Positions 1 to 11,435 of a stretch of DNA of 64,000 nt are shown here, piece by piece. Numbering within the stretch: position 1 is the stretch's first letter; every line of letters begins with the position of its first letter. A program made the position numbers and the translations under genes. Source of the DNA: Peromyscus leucopus (lineage: Eukaryota; Chordata; Mammalia; Rodentia; Cricetidae); contig NC_051067.1 in NCBI RefSeq assembly GCF_004664715.2, forward strand, positions 69,272,982-69,336,981, written 5' to 3'. The notes beneath the pieces were generated by a model. That model had not been told where the DNA came from. It ran no database searches and was given only the letters and a program-made list of their open reading frames with translations.

Positions 1-211
1 CTCCTTCTCTGTTCTTGATCCAGCTGGGATCTTCCGCTCCCCAAAGCTCTCTTTCCCTCGACTCCCCCCCCTTATTACTCCCACTCATGTCCAGGTTGTT
101 CATGTAGATCTCATCCATTTCTCTGTCATTGGGCAATCCCTGTGTCTTTCTTTGGCTCCTGTTTTCTAGGTAGCCTCCCTGGTGTTGTGAGTAGCAGTCT
201 AGTCATTATAA
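1..211 (-). mobile_element. L1 (LINE-1) 3' UTR fragment, antisense
   Basis: The plus strand from about 60 to 210 matches the reverse complement of the rodent L1 3' UTR as I know it, including the segments 'ctgtcattgggcaatccc', 'gtgtctttctttgg' and 'ttgtgagtagcagtctagtc'. The fragment is truncated on the left by the window edge and ends where a purine-rich tract begins. It contains no coding sequence. The L1 class is fairly sure; the subfamily is not. Confidence 0.65.
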
Positions 212-229
212 AAGAGAAAAAGCAAAATG

Positions 230-283
230 GGAGGAAAGGGAGGGAAGGGGAGAGGGGAAGGAAAGGGGAAGGGAGAGAGAGTG
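230..283. repeat. GA-rich low-complexity tract
   Basis: An almost pure purine run made of GGGAA/GGAAGG variants. Short open reading frames over it are low-complexity artefacts. Confidence 0.8.
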
Positions 284-499
284 ACAAGCATATGTTCTTG
301 ATAACCAACTTTTCTATTGATTATAGTCATATCTACCTCTACAGATGACAACCAACATTTCTGTTTATTATAGTTGTATCAACCTTTGTGGGTTTTCCTT
401 TACTTCCCCAATTCTCTCTTCTTTTCTTTTTTGGAAATACAGTTTACAACCGAGACAGGACTCAATGCTCATTTTTCTTTGCCCCCTTTTTAATTTTTG
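284..499. other. Unassigned AT-rich spacer
   Basis: Pyrimidine- and AT-rich sequence between two antisense L1-like blocks. It may belong to the same decayed L1, but I recognise no diagnostic segment. Confidence 0.4.
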
Positions 500-1190
500 A
501 CAGTTTCCTATGTGTATATAATGGGTTGTGATAATATTCACCCTCACTCCCTTTTCTTGTTCCTTGTCTACCCCTGCTGACCACATCCCTCTTCCCGTAC
601 AGGCCCAGGCTTACTTTATCAGTGGCGATACAGATGGCCCCTTCAGAGCTGAGCACTGAACAGTCGTTGTTCTCAGTACTCTGGCCGACATGAATCTCTG
701 TGTTAACCTTGCCCACTGCAAGAGGAAGATTCTCAGGCCAAGTCTGACAACAGCAGTAAGCTATGTGTATAAATATAAATACATAGATGGCAGTTTGACC
801 ACATGTTCATTTAGCAAAATATAACAGTAAGCACCACCTCCTCCAAGGTATACAGGCCACACCAGCTATAGGCCTTTGTCCAGATTTACAGGAACAGGCA
901 TTCTCACTGTGGAGCTAGCTTCAAACCATCAGTCAGACCATCATTGATTCCCATTGTACCGACAGACACATCTGACCTGATAGGTCCTCTTTGTAATGTG
1001 CAGGTCCACAGCTGTGTAAGATGGTTGATGGCCTCCATCATCACACGCTGATGCCTGGAGAGCACTTTCCAGTACTATTAAGGGCAGATGCTTCCAGCTC
1101 AGCTCCATCTCAGTTTCTCTGTGTCCACAGCATGTGGTGTTTTCAGCAGGAGGTGTCTTCCAGTGTCCTGATCTTTGTTTCCTACAGTAC
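500..1190 (-). mobile_element. Probable L1 3' UTR, antisense, decayed
   Basis: Segments such as 'gtatataatgggttgtgata', 'cctgctgaccacatccctc', 'gatggttgatggcctccatc' and 'ctctgtgtccacagcatgtg' resemble the antisense of rodent L1 3' UTR sequence. The match is patchy, as expected for an old Lx-type copy. It abuts an LTR-like element in the same orientation. The open reading frames across it, up to about 105 codons, match no protein I recognise and are best treated as chance. Confidence 0.5.
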
Positions 1191-1545
1191 TGGCTCCCTT
1201 TTCTTTGCTGTGACAAAATGCCTGATGAAAACAACTTTGCTTCACAGTTTGAGGGCATGGTCTGTCACGACAAGGAAGGCATAAAAGCAGGAGTGTAAGG
1301 CAGTTGGTCACATTGCATCTGAGTTGGGGGAAGATGGCAAGATGGATAAATGCTGGTACTCAGCTCCCTTTCTCCTTTTTATTCAATTCATTAGAATGGT
1401 ACTGGCCATATTCATGATGGGTGTTCCTTCCTCCTCAGTGAACTTCTCTGGAAACATCCTCATAGGCACACTCAGGAATGTGTTTTCATGGGGACTCTGA
1501 ATTCAGCTAAGTTGATAATGAAAACAAATTACACAGCTACCCATG
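1191..1545 (-). mobile_element. Rodent LTR-like element (MaLR-type 3' end), antisense
   Basis: Read on the minus strand, the element ends with the hallmarks of a dispersed rodent MaLR-like repeat: a 'ccctcaaactgtgaagc' segment, then 'gttttcatcaggcattttgt', then 'cacagcaaagaaaagg'. Upstream on the same strand are 'gaataaaaaggagaaaggga' and 'gatgcaatgtgacca', which belong to the same consensus. The family name is uncertain, and the 5' limit near 1545 is where similarity fades. There is no coding capacity. Confidence 0.6.
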
Positions 1546-2797
1546 ATCTAGACATGACGATGCCACAAGGATGTTACCAATAAAGAACAGAAATTAAATG
1601 TATATACAGCCTGTATCCTTGCCTATAAGAATATAGCTTCCATTCTTATGGGACAATTAGAAAATGGAAATCGTCTCCGATTCAATGCATGAATCAAAAC
1701 CACATCCTCAACTGGGCCTGCTGCCTGCCCCTAGAAAGAAAAGTAAATATAACTTCACTGAGCTCTTCTTCATCATAGACTAGCACCCTGGGTATAGTAC
1801 AGCCTCTTTAACATAATTCCATCAAATGCTCATGGTGAAGCTTTGACGCACACTCCTGTCACCTGTGCGGTCAGAATCAATCGGTTTTCCTCTTTGTAGA
1901 GAAGAATTGGAAAATATAGTAGTGAAGATGCTGAGAGTGGGATTGAAAGTGATTTGTCCAATGGTGAAAAATAAGAAATATTGCTTTATAAGCTATAGAT
2001 TTTAAAAGGCATTGATATGTGAATATGTTGGCAATAGCATGAGAATATCATAGGTTTCCATCAGTCTCTTGACATGTTACTGTTTGTGGTGTCTTCTCAA
2101 ATCAAAACAGAAGCTTGGAACTGTCATTTAAAAATACCCCTGAATTTTTAAAAATGTAAAAGAAACCACTCGGAATGCCTGACTTTATAAAACTCACAAT
2201 TATTAGATATCTAAACTTACATTCTCTTTGCAAAAAAAAAATAACATTTAAAAAACTTAGTAAACTGTCTTGAACTACATTGATGTGGGATCATTTTCTG
2301 TCAAAGACTCCTCAAAGAATGTCTTAGGAAACTCATAGTGCTCAGTTCTAGGCAAACGTTTCTAAACATGGCTTGGTCATTGGCACGTACTTAATATTTC
2401 AGTTAGGGATCCTCCCTTCTACTTAATGGAAGTTAAAATGAGTTAAGGTCTTTCTAAACTGTTAATTCCATTTCCTATTTCCCATAGTTCTATTTGCTTT
2501 TAAAGTAGAGCAAATTATTTTGTGGTTGGTTTCCCCACCAATATTTTTTGCTTCAGATTACCCTATCGTTCTTCATGTTAGAGATGATTTGCAGCATGAG
2601 TTCTAGCCATTTCAGGTGTCACATTAGTTTGAAATCACCCTCATAGGGCATTTTGATTTAAGAATGAGGATCATATGAGTCACTGCATGAGAAAGTAGAC
2701 AACTTCTACTCCCACAAATATCCCCCTCCTGGATGTAGGTTGGAGGTGACATTTTTCTAACCTAATCCTAATTGAGAATAGTACAGACTAATGACAT
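1546..2797. other. Unassigned non-coding sequence
   Basis: AT-rich, with no recognisable gene, RNA or convincing repeat. A weak MIR-like echo lies around 1880-1970 ('gagaagaattgg' to 'gatttgtccaatgg'), too decayed to call. Confidence 0.5.
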
Positions 2798-2955
2798 GAA
2801 TCTGTCAATCTTACTACCAAGCCTGATGACCTGAATTCAATCCCCAGTATGCACACGGTAGAAGGAGTCCAAGATGTAATTCTCTGAGCTCTACACATGT
2901 TCATAGATGTAAAAAATACATGTAAGAAAATAGGAAATGCATCAAATACATTTTA
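2798..2955 (+). mobile_element. B4-family SINE
   Basis: Contains the B4 tRNA-like segment 'aagcctgatgacctgaatt' followed by 'caatccccagtatgcaca', a B-box-like region, then the body 'gtagaaggagtcc' and 'ctctgagctctacacatg'. It ends in an A-rich stretch. The copy is fairly decayed, so an old insertion. Confidence 0.75.
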
Positions 2956-3413
2956 ACTGGTGAAAATCACAACTTGGCAGCACAAAGTGCCGTTGTATAT
3001 CCATGCTTTCTCCTCTGATTGTGTGGCTTCCGGAAGGCTGTGGCTGGTGGCTGGTACCCAACACTTAGTGCCCGTTCCACTCTGTACATCCCCACTCCAG
3101 GAAGAGACCCAAATTCAAAGTTTATTTTTGTTGTTATTATTATTACTATGTGATGAAGAATATACTTATAATTTGAAAGACAGTTTCTTCTGAATATATA
3201 TCATTTTCACAAAGTCAAAAACTCTTAAATCTTACCAGAGTGTGCTGGCCTTCCTTGTAGAATGTTTCCTTTTCCTTTTATGCTCACCTCCTGTATTTCT
3301 TTAGTTTATGTTGATGAAATATTAATCAGATACCAGAATTTCTGCATTCAAATTTCTGAAGTATCCATAATGAAAACAAAACAAAACATAGCCATGATCC
3401 CTTCATTTAAGAT
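2956..3413. other. Unassigned non-coding sequence
   Basis: No gene or named element seen. A short TTG/TTA-rich run lies at about 3124-3150. Confidence 0.45.
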
Positions 3414-3640
3414 AGTGGTTCTCAACCTGTGGGTCGCAACCCATTTCAGAGTCACATGACCCTTCTACAGATGTCACCTAAAGACCATGGGAAAACACAG
3501 AGATTTACATTATGATTCATAACAGTAGCAAAATTACAGTTTGGAAGTAGCAATGAAAATAGTTTTACGGTTTGGTGGTCACCACAACATGATGCTCTGT
3601 ACTAAAGGACTGCAGAATTAGGAAGGTTGAGAGACGCCAG
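3414..3640 (+). mobile_element. hAT-Charlie non-autonomous DNA transposon (URR1 type)
   Basis: Begins 'agtggttctcaacctgtggg' and ends 'ggaaggttgagagacgccag', degenerate inverted termini of the hAT-Charlie type. The interior has the ubiquitous rodent segments 'gggaaaacacagagattta', 'cataacagtagcaaaattac' and 'ggtggtcaccacaacatga'. The 8 bases before it (tttaagat, 3406-3413) and after it (tttaggat, 3641-3648) agree at 7 of 8 positions, the TSD length expected for hAT elements. It encodes no transposase. Confidence 0.9.
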
Positions 3641-5429
3641 TTTAGGATGGAAGCTGTAAGAAAGCAGCTAATGAAAACCCTCAGAGATACTACGCCCTTC
3701 CTGTATGGTTATTCCTACAATCTGAAGCATCAAAACAGTAGCAAGAAAACAGAAGTCAATGCTTTAGTCTTAAGACTTCTTTATTCGCCATCTCGTGTTA
3801 CTAGTTTCTGTTTTGAGCAACTTTTGACACTACTGATTCCAGCTCAAGTTCATGGGTTAAAATATAACATGGTTTAAAACTTGCTATCCCTCGCATCTTC
3901 AATGCTTGGTTGGCTCTTCTGGTGAGCTTTGGAATTATGAGATTCTGGTTTCTCATGAAACAATGTGAGTATTTATAGTAAGATTTGGCGTATAGAACTC
4001 AAATTCAGAATTGCTTGATTTTCCTTGGAAAATTTTAAAATTTTCACTTGTTTTTATTTTTTCCATATAATGAAATCCAACCATTAAACTCTAGAAGGAG
4101 TGATGGCCTAGATATGGCCATAAAAATAAGGAGTTCATGGGACTTACATTCTATTCTCTAAGCAAAACAGAAAGTTCAGATAGGGTCAAGACTAGAAAGT
4201 GAAAGGCATATTTGTGATAATAACAGGATAAGAATAAGATTCGCTTCAGAGGACTGGTGCAGGCACATGCAGAACTCAAACCCAGTCCTCTGTGACACAA
4301 AGTTGACATTACTTTTTAAATTCTGCTACCGCACTTACATAAGCAGGTGTTAAAGGTATATGCTAAAGCTAAATCAATGAATCTAGTTATCTGGAGCCAT
4401 GTAGCCCAGTCTAGGATCAGCATTTGACTACCTATCCAACAGGTTTCCTCAGGGCAAGGAACCTGTGGAAATGGACTCTCTCTTGGCAAGGACCAGTTAG
4501 TACATGGGGCAGTGTTGAATTTGCAAAATTCATGCTGCTTGCCAGCTCTTTTCTGTATCATTATATTGGTGATTCTTTGGGCAGCTTTTAGTTTTACTTT
4601 GTCAGTCACACATGCAATAGCTGGAATTTTTCCCGGAAATTCTGTTCTTTCTTGAGTATTTTCCCCTAAGATTCATCAGGGGTTAATAATTTTCAAATCT
4701 CTTATCTGGAATTACTAACTACAATTCCCAGTCCTGGGAACTTTCCTAACTCAATAGAGATAGTTAGGTACATATGAGAAAAAAACACCTGGAACATTAA
4801 CCATGTCTCACAGTTCTGGAAAAGAGAGTAAGGCATGCATACACAGAACAGGGAAAAAGCCTCAGGATACACATAGTGCCAAGTGTTGAGAGTAAGTTCC
4901 CTGGATACCAAACATAGAATCATTGGTAGGATCTGCTATGCTCTGAGAGGGAAAACTACACTGCAAAATGTGGGATGTAGAGATCCATCTTTACCATACA
5001 TAGGAGCTTATATTGGTGGAAGAAGTATGATAGAGTGAGATGGGAAAAGAGTGCCTGATCAAAGTCTGCCTTTTAAAGAGAGATTGAGACATGGGACCCT
5101 CTTGTAGAAAAGGGCACTGTATAAAAGCATACCTTGCAGATATGAAAGAATTGTTTGGGTGTTTTTTTAATATTGTTGTCCTTAAACCATTGTACCCATG
5201 TCTATTACTTTTTAACTTTGCAACCACAAGTAGCTGCCAGCTGACGTAAGTGTTGTGAGAGCAGGATGTGTCTGTCTTGATATTTAGTTAAGCCTGTAAA
5301 ATCCTGGACTCTATGTCTAGAATAAGATTATGTAGGGGGTAGGAAAGTGTATTTGAGGAAACATAAAGAGGAACAATGGGGGCTTTCATAATGATTACCA
5401 TGTATTCCTTAAAATACAATGTATTTCTT
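3641..5429. other. Unassigned non-coding sequence
   Basis: Mostly unique AT-rich DNA. Short open reading frames here (for example 3647-3877) lack recognisable domains. A MIR-tail-like string occurs near 4260-4300 ('gaactcaaacccagtcctct'), too short to call. Confidence 0.45.
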
Positions 5430-5625
5430 GAAAGTCAAAAATGGCAGCCAATAATAAATCTGTTCATGTAACCCCGAAAAGAAAAACTCTGTTTAAGTAT
5501 AAATAAAGAGGTTTTGAGCTATTTGGGGCCACTTGAATATAATACGCTCGGTGGTCAGAAGTTTTCCTTGATGCCCATTCCCTATTGCAGGACCTGAACC
5601 CGAGGTGAGGCTGGACCCCAGCATC
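5430..5625 (+). mobile_element. Possible ERV LTR remnant (R/U5-like)
   Basis: The order 'ccgaaaagaaaaactctg', 'aagtataaataaag' (TATA- or poly(A)-signal-like), 'ctcggtggtcagaag' and 'gcaggacctgaacccgagg' resembles the promoter-R-U5 region of some rodent endogenous retrovirus LTRs. I cannot name the family or find both ends. No viral genes accompany it. Confidence 0.35.
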
Positions 5626-5947
5626 TAGTATACTAGTCTGAAGGGCTTATAAGGAAGAATTTTAATTTCTACAATTGGATTGAAAGAAACAGCTCCTAAA
5701 GAATGCATTGTGATATTAATAAACAGTAGTATATTTTAAATAATTTTACTTGGTAGAACTTAAATATTGCCCCACAAGGCTGGCCAAGGGTATGTCTTGA
5801 AGAGATAGATAGCTACCCAATATCAAGAACAAATAAGATGAGGGCCCTATGTTACACTCTCCATTTGTGCTTGTGTTTCTTTGTCTTCCACCGAAAGGGA
5901 AAATCTGACCATCAAAACTTATTTGAAGAAGACAAATAGTGGGAAGT
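5626..5947. other. Unassigned non-coding sequence
   Basis: AT-rich sequence between the possible LTR remnant and the MT LTR; nothing recognisable. Confidence 0.4.
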
Positions 5948-6252
5948 TGTGGTGGTTTGAATAATTGACCCTCATAGACTAGGGTGTTTGAACACTTGGT
6001 CCCTGGTAGGTGGTGCTGTTCCAGCTGGGTCAGATGGAACAGCCTTGTTGGAGGAAGTGTATCCTGGCAGCAATTTGGCTTGCTTGCATTTGAAGATGTG
6101 AGATCTCAGTGCTGCTGCACTGTCTGCTTGCTGCCATGCTCCATCGCCACGAGGTACTCTTCTCCACTGCAACTGTAAACCCAATTCAACTCTTAGCGTG
6201 CACTGTCTTGGTCATGGTGTTTTGTCATAGCAACAGGAAAGTGGCTGATAAT
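5948..6252 (+). mobile_element. Solo MaLR LTR, MT type
   Basis: Starts 'tgtggtggtttgaataattg', contains 'gccttgttggaggaagtgt', 'ctgcttgctgccatgctcc' and 'ctgcaactgtaaacccaatt', and ends near 'gtcatagcaacaggaaagtg'. This is the MT LTR layout of rodent MaLR (ERVL-MaLR) elements. The 5-base direct repeat gaagt flanks it (5943-5947 and 6253-6257), the duplication size of this class. No internal region follows, so it is a solo LTR. Overlapping short open reading frames are incidental. Confidence 0.92.
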
Positions 6253-7484
6253 GAAGTGCATGGCTTATCATAAATAAGTAAGAGTAGCAGGTGACTATGA
6301 GACAGCGTGGACAAGCCTGACAACAGATAGTGAAAAACTCTACCCTCCTCCATTGATAGATAAGTTAAAATCCATAGCATGATATTCAATATTGAACATT
6401 GTTGCTTCCATATTTTGTGTCTCCTTAGGCTACTCCTCCTGCCACACTTGGGCATATCAGTTTATCCCAAATGCTTTGCCAATCAAATGAGCAGGAAAGA
6501 AGCAAGTCCTTGCCTCCTTCTCTTCCTCTTCATTTCACCTCCCTCCTCCCCCTATTCCTCCTTCTCCTCTTCATCTTCTTCCTCCTTTTTTCCCTTGAAT
6601 ACTGCAGTAGTTTGAGTAGGGAAGCCTTGAATCATTATTGTAGCTTCTCCTTTACTACTACTACTGTGTGTGTGTTGGAGTGGGGATGTGCTTTCTGAAT
6701 TCAAAAACAAAATATAGGAGAGGAGAATAGTGAGAAGCAAAACTCAGCAGCTCAGTCATTTTGCCCTTCAGTCCTTGACTCTTTACTGTGGTAGAAAGGT
6801 AGCTTTGCTAATATCAGTGGTGATGCAGTACTTGCACCTTGGCATCAGTTTAAACTTGTAAGAATTATTGAGACCCTCATAATGTCTTTATTGTGAATTA
6901 CATTTCACAATATTTTCATATTAGAAATTAAAATGAGTAATGAAAAATATATATTTAAATATAACAATAATAAACTTCCCACATATTTGAATAAATGACA
7001 TTTTTAGGAAAATACTATGTTTATTAAAGCAAAACAACTTAGAAGAAAGGCGCTATGTATTTTTGTATCTGCAAATGTCTTGAAAATTTGGCTTATTAGA
7101 AGATGCCTAGACTCGTGTATCTGCTCTTTATTCAGTCACTTGATTCAGTAATGTTATTCAGAATCATGGCAGGATGATGACTTTCCAAAGCAAATGCTAG
7201 ACCAGTATTTTTATGAGAATAGAATTGCTCCTACAGCCCTGCTGAAAGTGTTCCAGTAAAGCAATCTGGCCTCCAGAAAACACTGCTTAAAACAGGACAA
7301 CTTCAGATGGTCGGGTATGTTTTAGTTCTTTTAATTATGCCCCTTTGTACTCACTGGTGGGATGTTCATTGTATTATGGCCATTGATATTCAGCAGAGCT
7401 CTTCTTATCAGAGAAACTGCAGATCAAAGCTTGGAGAACAACTTGTGTGAATGAAAGATAGGCTCAAGAATACCACAGATAATA

Positions 7485-7487
<3 letters not shown>
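6253..7487. other. Unassigned non-coding sequence with a pyrimidine-rich tract
   Basis: No gene recognised. A C/T-rich low-complexity tract (TCC/TTC units) occupies about 6505-6596 and creates the serine- and glutamate-rich short open reading frames there. Confidence 0.5.
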
Positions 7488-7562
<75 letters not shown>

Positions 7563-7569
7563 ATCTCTT
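7488..7569. repeat. (CT)n microsatellite
   Basis: About 80 bases of almost pure CT, interrupted once by 'gt' and once by 'at'. It is followed by TG/TA-rich sequence. Confidence 0.97.
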
Positions 7570-8802
7570 TTGTATACACACTCACAAATGTCAGTTATAA
7601 AAATGTAAATCATGTATGTGTGTGTAAATCATATGCATATATACATTCTCTACTAATCAGTAGAGATGGCAGTTAAGAGAAACCATTCAGATCCATGATA
7701 TCAAAGCCAGTATTTTCTTCTGTTGTAGATGTAAACATACTGGAATTTACTGAGGTCACCTGACATGAAAGTGAAAGTAAAGATGACATTGTTTGAAGTA
7801 GGGTGGGCAGCTTTTCATAAGTAAGCTTACAAGCCAGTGTGTAAGTTGTTTTCAGATGACATGAGTGTTGAGCCAGTCAAGAGAAAGAAGAAAACAAAGT
7901 TTTGAACTACTTCTTCACAGCCCATGCTCTCCTATATAAAATGTTAACTGTGTGTCTTGTGTAGTCTTGCAAAAGAACACACAGATCCTTTTGCCCGGGA
8001 CAGGGAAGGGGCTTTGATGTCCACCCGTGAGAAGTTATTGATGGGCTTGCTATAATGAAGGTGTGTACTTTGTGACGAGCTTCTCTTGCTAGCCTTTGTT
8101 TTACGTTCATATTGTTGTTTGGAAGTTTGAATGAGGCAGATTATAAATTTCAATATATATTAGTAAGGGGTTTCCTTAGGACATTTCCATACAAGCATAT
8201 AATGTACTTGGATCGTTGCATTAATTTTGATAAGTAAGCTAACAGACTGAGTTCCAGCTTGTCTAAGACAATTAATTGTAAGAAAGTGTTGCTTAACAAA
8301 TTTTATTGAACTGAATTCATGTTAAAGTGATAAGAATTTTGCTTCCTGGGAATTCTGGGGTGTTAAAATGACAAGGAAATCATTCCCCTGTATTGAAGAC
8401 TGGTGTGAATACAGATTTTAATTTTAAGGCTATTTTTTTTTTCTTTCTTGTGATTGATTTCTAAGCAACTATTTGGCAGCCTTTAAAACTGATTAAAAAA
8501 GAATGGGAGTGAATTACCTCTGGCATCGAAAGTGGACTGGAATGAATTTAAAAAAAAAAAAAAGGAGATAGGCACCTGAGGGAGTGGTGAGAGAAAGGTG
8601 GCTGAGAGAGGCTGAGATTAGGACAGGCAGGTGAGTGGATAGTGCTGTCCTTGAGAATGTAATGGAGCAAAGGCAACAGATACCGACTGGGAAGCTCATG
8701 CCCATTGCCAGGCCATATTGGAGCTAAACAAACATGCACAGATCTCGGTGACCAGATAACTGACAATGATCAGCTTTATATAGCAGAGAAGTCTCACAGT
8801 GT
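7570..8802. other. Unassigned non-coding sequence
   Basis: AT-rich, with a 14-base A run near 8550. No gene or named repeat recognised. Confidence 0.45.
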
Positions 8803-8979
8803 TGGTGGTTATGTGTCCCCGTGTGTGCAGGTACCCAAACAGGCCAGAAGAACGTGTCAGATCTCCTACAGCTGCAGTTATAGACAGTTATGAGCTAACT
8901 AACCTGATTGCTGAGTATAGTCGCTGGTCCTTTGGGAGAGCAACAAGTGCTTGTGACTACAAATAATCTCTCCAGCCCC
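8803..8979 (-). mobile_element. B3-family SINE, antisense
   Basis: Carries the antisense B3 segments 'gtgtgtgcaggtaccca', 'ggccagaagaacgtgtc' and 'gagctaactaacctgattgc', and ends with the antisense A-box side 'aatctctccagcccc'. Length and layout fit a full B3A-type copy. Confidence 0.88.
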
Positions 8980-9050
8980 AGATTCTTAACTCATAAACAT
9001 TAGTTCAATCTTGTCATTTGAATGAAATGCCCTTTACACACTTTTTAGCA

Positions 9051-9210
9051 TTTATTTTTTATTATGTTTATGAATGTTTGACCTGCATGTTTGTGTGTGC
9101 ACCATGTGTGTGCCTGGTACATTTGGAGGGCAGAAGAGGGCATCAGATCCTCTGGAAGTGGAGCTATAAATGATTCTGAGCCACAGTGTGAGTGTTGGGA
9201 CTTAAACATT
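9051..9210 (-). mobile_element. B3-family SINE fragment, antisense
   Basis: Antisense B3 body: 'gacctgcatgtttgtgtgt', 'gcaccatgtgtgtgcctgg', 'gggcagaagagggcatcag', then 'gagccacagtgtgagtgtt'. The tRNA-related head expected to follow is missing, so the 5' end of the SINE is truncated. Confidence 0.88.
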
Positions 9211-9489
9211 TTAAAGGTGTGTTCCTTAGTTTGATTCTTCAGAAATGCGTAGAAAAAAAATACCTTATACCCCAAGGAAATCTTCTTATGATAATATATT
9301 GGAGGGCAAATTTTGATTCATTTATTGAAAAGTATTTAGGACTAATGTTCATCTCTTCCTTTGTGAATTAAACACCAGTGTAGAACATTCAAGGGTGATT
9401 TCTAAGAGTGGTGCACCCCCTTTTGATTAAGTATGTTCTTTAAATTTGTCCTGTGACAACCTCTGTTGTTTCTTTTCATTACCAGTTGT

Positions 9490-9790
9490 TTTTATTTCTC
9501 TAAATGCCCATGTCCCTTCTGTCATTAATCATGCACTGAGGGACATGCATTAACTTATTCAAGCCACTTGGGCCTCTCTAAATATACTAGTATCCAATTC
9601 ATTAAATGACTCATTAATTGTTTTCAAACCACAAGGGTCTCATTTAATGACTTGCCATAGCCATGTAATTAAATTGCGTCCTAGTGCCCTCAAAATGTAT
9701 CCTCATTTAATGGCTCAGACTTGAAAAGGGAATTTATTAAGTGCCCACCGCTATGCCAATGTTATGAAGTGAAGTGAGTTATTTTTCTGA
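9490..9790. promoter_or_regulatory. Candidate AT-rich enhancer-like block
   Basis: No repeat recognised, and dense in TAAT-type homeodomain core motifs. Three nearly identical 13-mers occur: tcattaaatgact (9599-9611), tcatttaatgact (9640-9652) and tcatttaatggct (9703-9715). Regulatory function is only an inference from composition and motif clustering; cross-species conservation would decide it. Confidence 0.25.
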
Positions 9791-10094
9791 TTTGCATCCT
9801 TTTCCATCCGCTGTCTGTAACTTTCTCATTATTGGTCACAACTAACTATATACCAGTGATATAACAGCTTCGGAATAGTTCAAGTTTAAGACATAATTGA
9901 TCCTCAGGCTTCAGTTTGGACATCTACATGGAGAAAACAAATAGTCCAAGTATCTTGTACTGTAAACTCCATGACAGTATCAAAGGTCACCTCTTGCAAT
10001 AAAAGTGCATGATCATTGATTCCAGGACTTGGCCCAAGTCTTTGTGTTTATTTTCCCTTTAAAAATCTTAGAAAAACAATAAGGGGTCATATGT

Positions 10095-10215
10095 TTTTAG
10101 ACTTGCCTAGATTTAATGATGAAATGGTCAAAGCTTAGCACAGTGACTAGAAGAGTAGGTGGCAGAGTTGGGGTCCCAGTAGGTGCAGTCACTCCAGGAT
10201 GCTTTATTGTAACTT
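10095..10215 (+). mobile_element. MIR fragment, decayed
   Basis: The string 'gcacagtgactagaagagta', then 'ggtggcagagttggggtccc' and a 'ctccaggatgcttta' end, follows the 3' half of the ancient MIR SINE ('agctagtaagtggcagagc'). Confidence 0.5.
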
Positions 10216-10674
10216 TATAATGAGCTGTCCACACTTCAAATCTCTCTTTATTTATTCATTAGTTCATTCTTTTATTCATTCTGCCTTCAATTTTAATGCC
10301 TGTATGCTATGACCAGTTTGATAGCTTAGTGGGAGAGAAAGGCACTGAAGGAATCCACCGTTTCAAATATGGGGGTAGTTCTGAGCTACTTCTGATCAAA
10401 ATTATATATGTATATCTATGTAATTTTAGTTATAGAGTACTCACTATTTTTTAAATCAAGCATTTCAAATGGTCACTTAAAATTTCTTTGTGTGTGTGAA
10501 ATATTTTGTGTGTATATGTGGCTGTATCTGTGGAATATTCAATATGTCTGTAGTATGTTTTTTTTTGTTCATAGTATATGTACTTTATAGTGTGAGTATG
10601 TATACATATACATGTTTGTACCATATGTTGCTTGAGGTCAACATCAGGTAAATTTCTTTGATCATTCTCCATCT
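10216..10674. other. Unassigned AT-rich sequence
   Basis: TG/TA-rich sequence with weak runs around 10490-10620. No gene recognised. Confidence 0.45.
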
Positions 10675-10903
10675 TTGTGTCTTGGAGATAAGGTGTCTCA
10701 CTGAATGAACGGGAAACTCATTGATTCTGCTAGGTTGGCTGACCAATGAGCTTCAAGGATCTGATTGTCTCTCTGTCCCTCTCTCCATAGTATGGGGTTA
10801 CAGGTGTACATCACCATGGATTTGTGTGTGTTGGGTAACCCAAACAACATTGCTCATGTTTTTATGAGAAGCAATTTACTAACTAGACATTCTTGCTGGG
10901 CAC
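10675..10903 (-). mobile_element. B4-family SINE, antisense
   Basis: Antisense B4 features in order: the B1-like 'gataaggtgtctcactga', 'ctgctaggttggctgacca', 'atgagcttcaaggatctg', 'gggttacaggtgtacatcac', then the tRNA-like end 'gagaagcaatttactaac' and 'cattcttgctggg'. Confidence 0.78.
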
Positions 10904-11090
10904 TTAATTCTCACTTTTAAACTCATGTGTGTATACGAATATAATCATAAAAGTTTGTAGCACAGTTAACTGTGTCTTGGGTACTTGCTCAATATATTCA
11001 GATGTGTGTGCCTGTGAATACGGCCCATGTATTTCTCTTGGCTTGATTTGGAACCATATTTTATGCTGGATCTTCTTCTATGCGTAGTTC

Positions 11091-11178
11091 TTTTTTTTTT
11101 CTTCAGAGCTGAGGACCAAACCCAGGACCTTGCACTTGCTAGGCAAGTGCTCTACCACTAAGCTAACTTCCCAACCCC
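11091..11178 (-). mobile_element. ID SINE, antisense
   Basis: A poly(T) run is followed by 'gagctgaggaccaaaccca', 'cttgcacttgctaggcaag' and 'gctctaccactaagctaac', the reverse complement of the tRNA-Ala-like ID element. Sense-strand A and B boxes are intact enough to see. It ends 'ccaacccc'. Confidence 0.92.
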
Positions 11179-11397
11179 GGTTCTTGGTTTTGGTTTGTTT
11201 AAATCTTCACTTTTGGGGTCAAACAGAATGTCATGCTAGGCAAACTCTTGTCCACTGACCAAAAACGCCAGTCCCTGCTCTTATATTTTTCTCACTATTT
11301 GCTATGTGCTTCCTTTCGAAAGGAAGATTCCTTTCCAATCTATCTATTGCATCCATCTTCAATTGCTACCTTTTGATTTGTTAAGTCTGTATGGTAG

Positions 11398-11399
<2 letters not shown>

Positions 11400-11433
<34 letters not shown>
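11400..11433. repeat. (AC)n microsatellite
   Basis: Seventeen perfect AC units. Confidence 0.95.
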
Positions 11434-11435
<2 letters not shown>

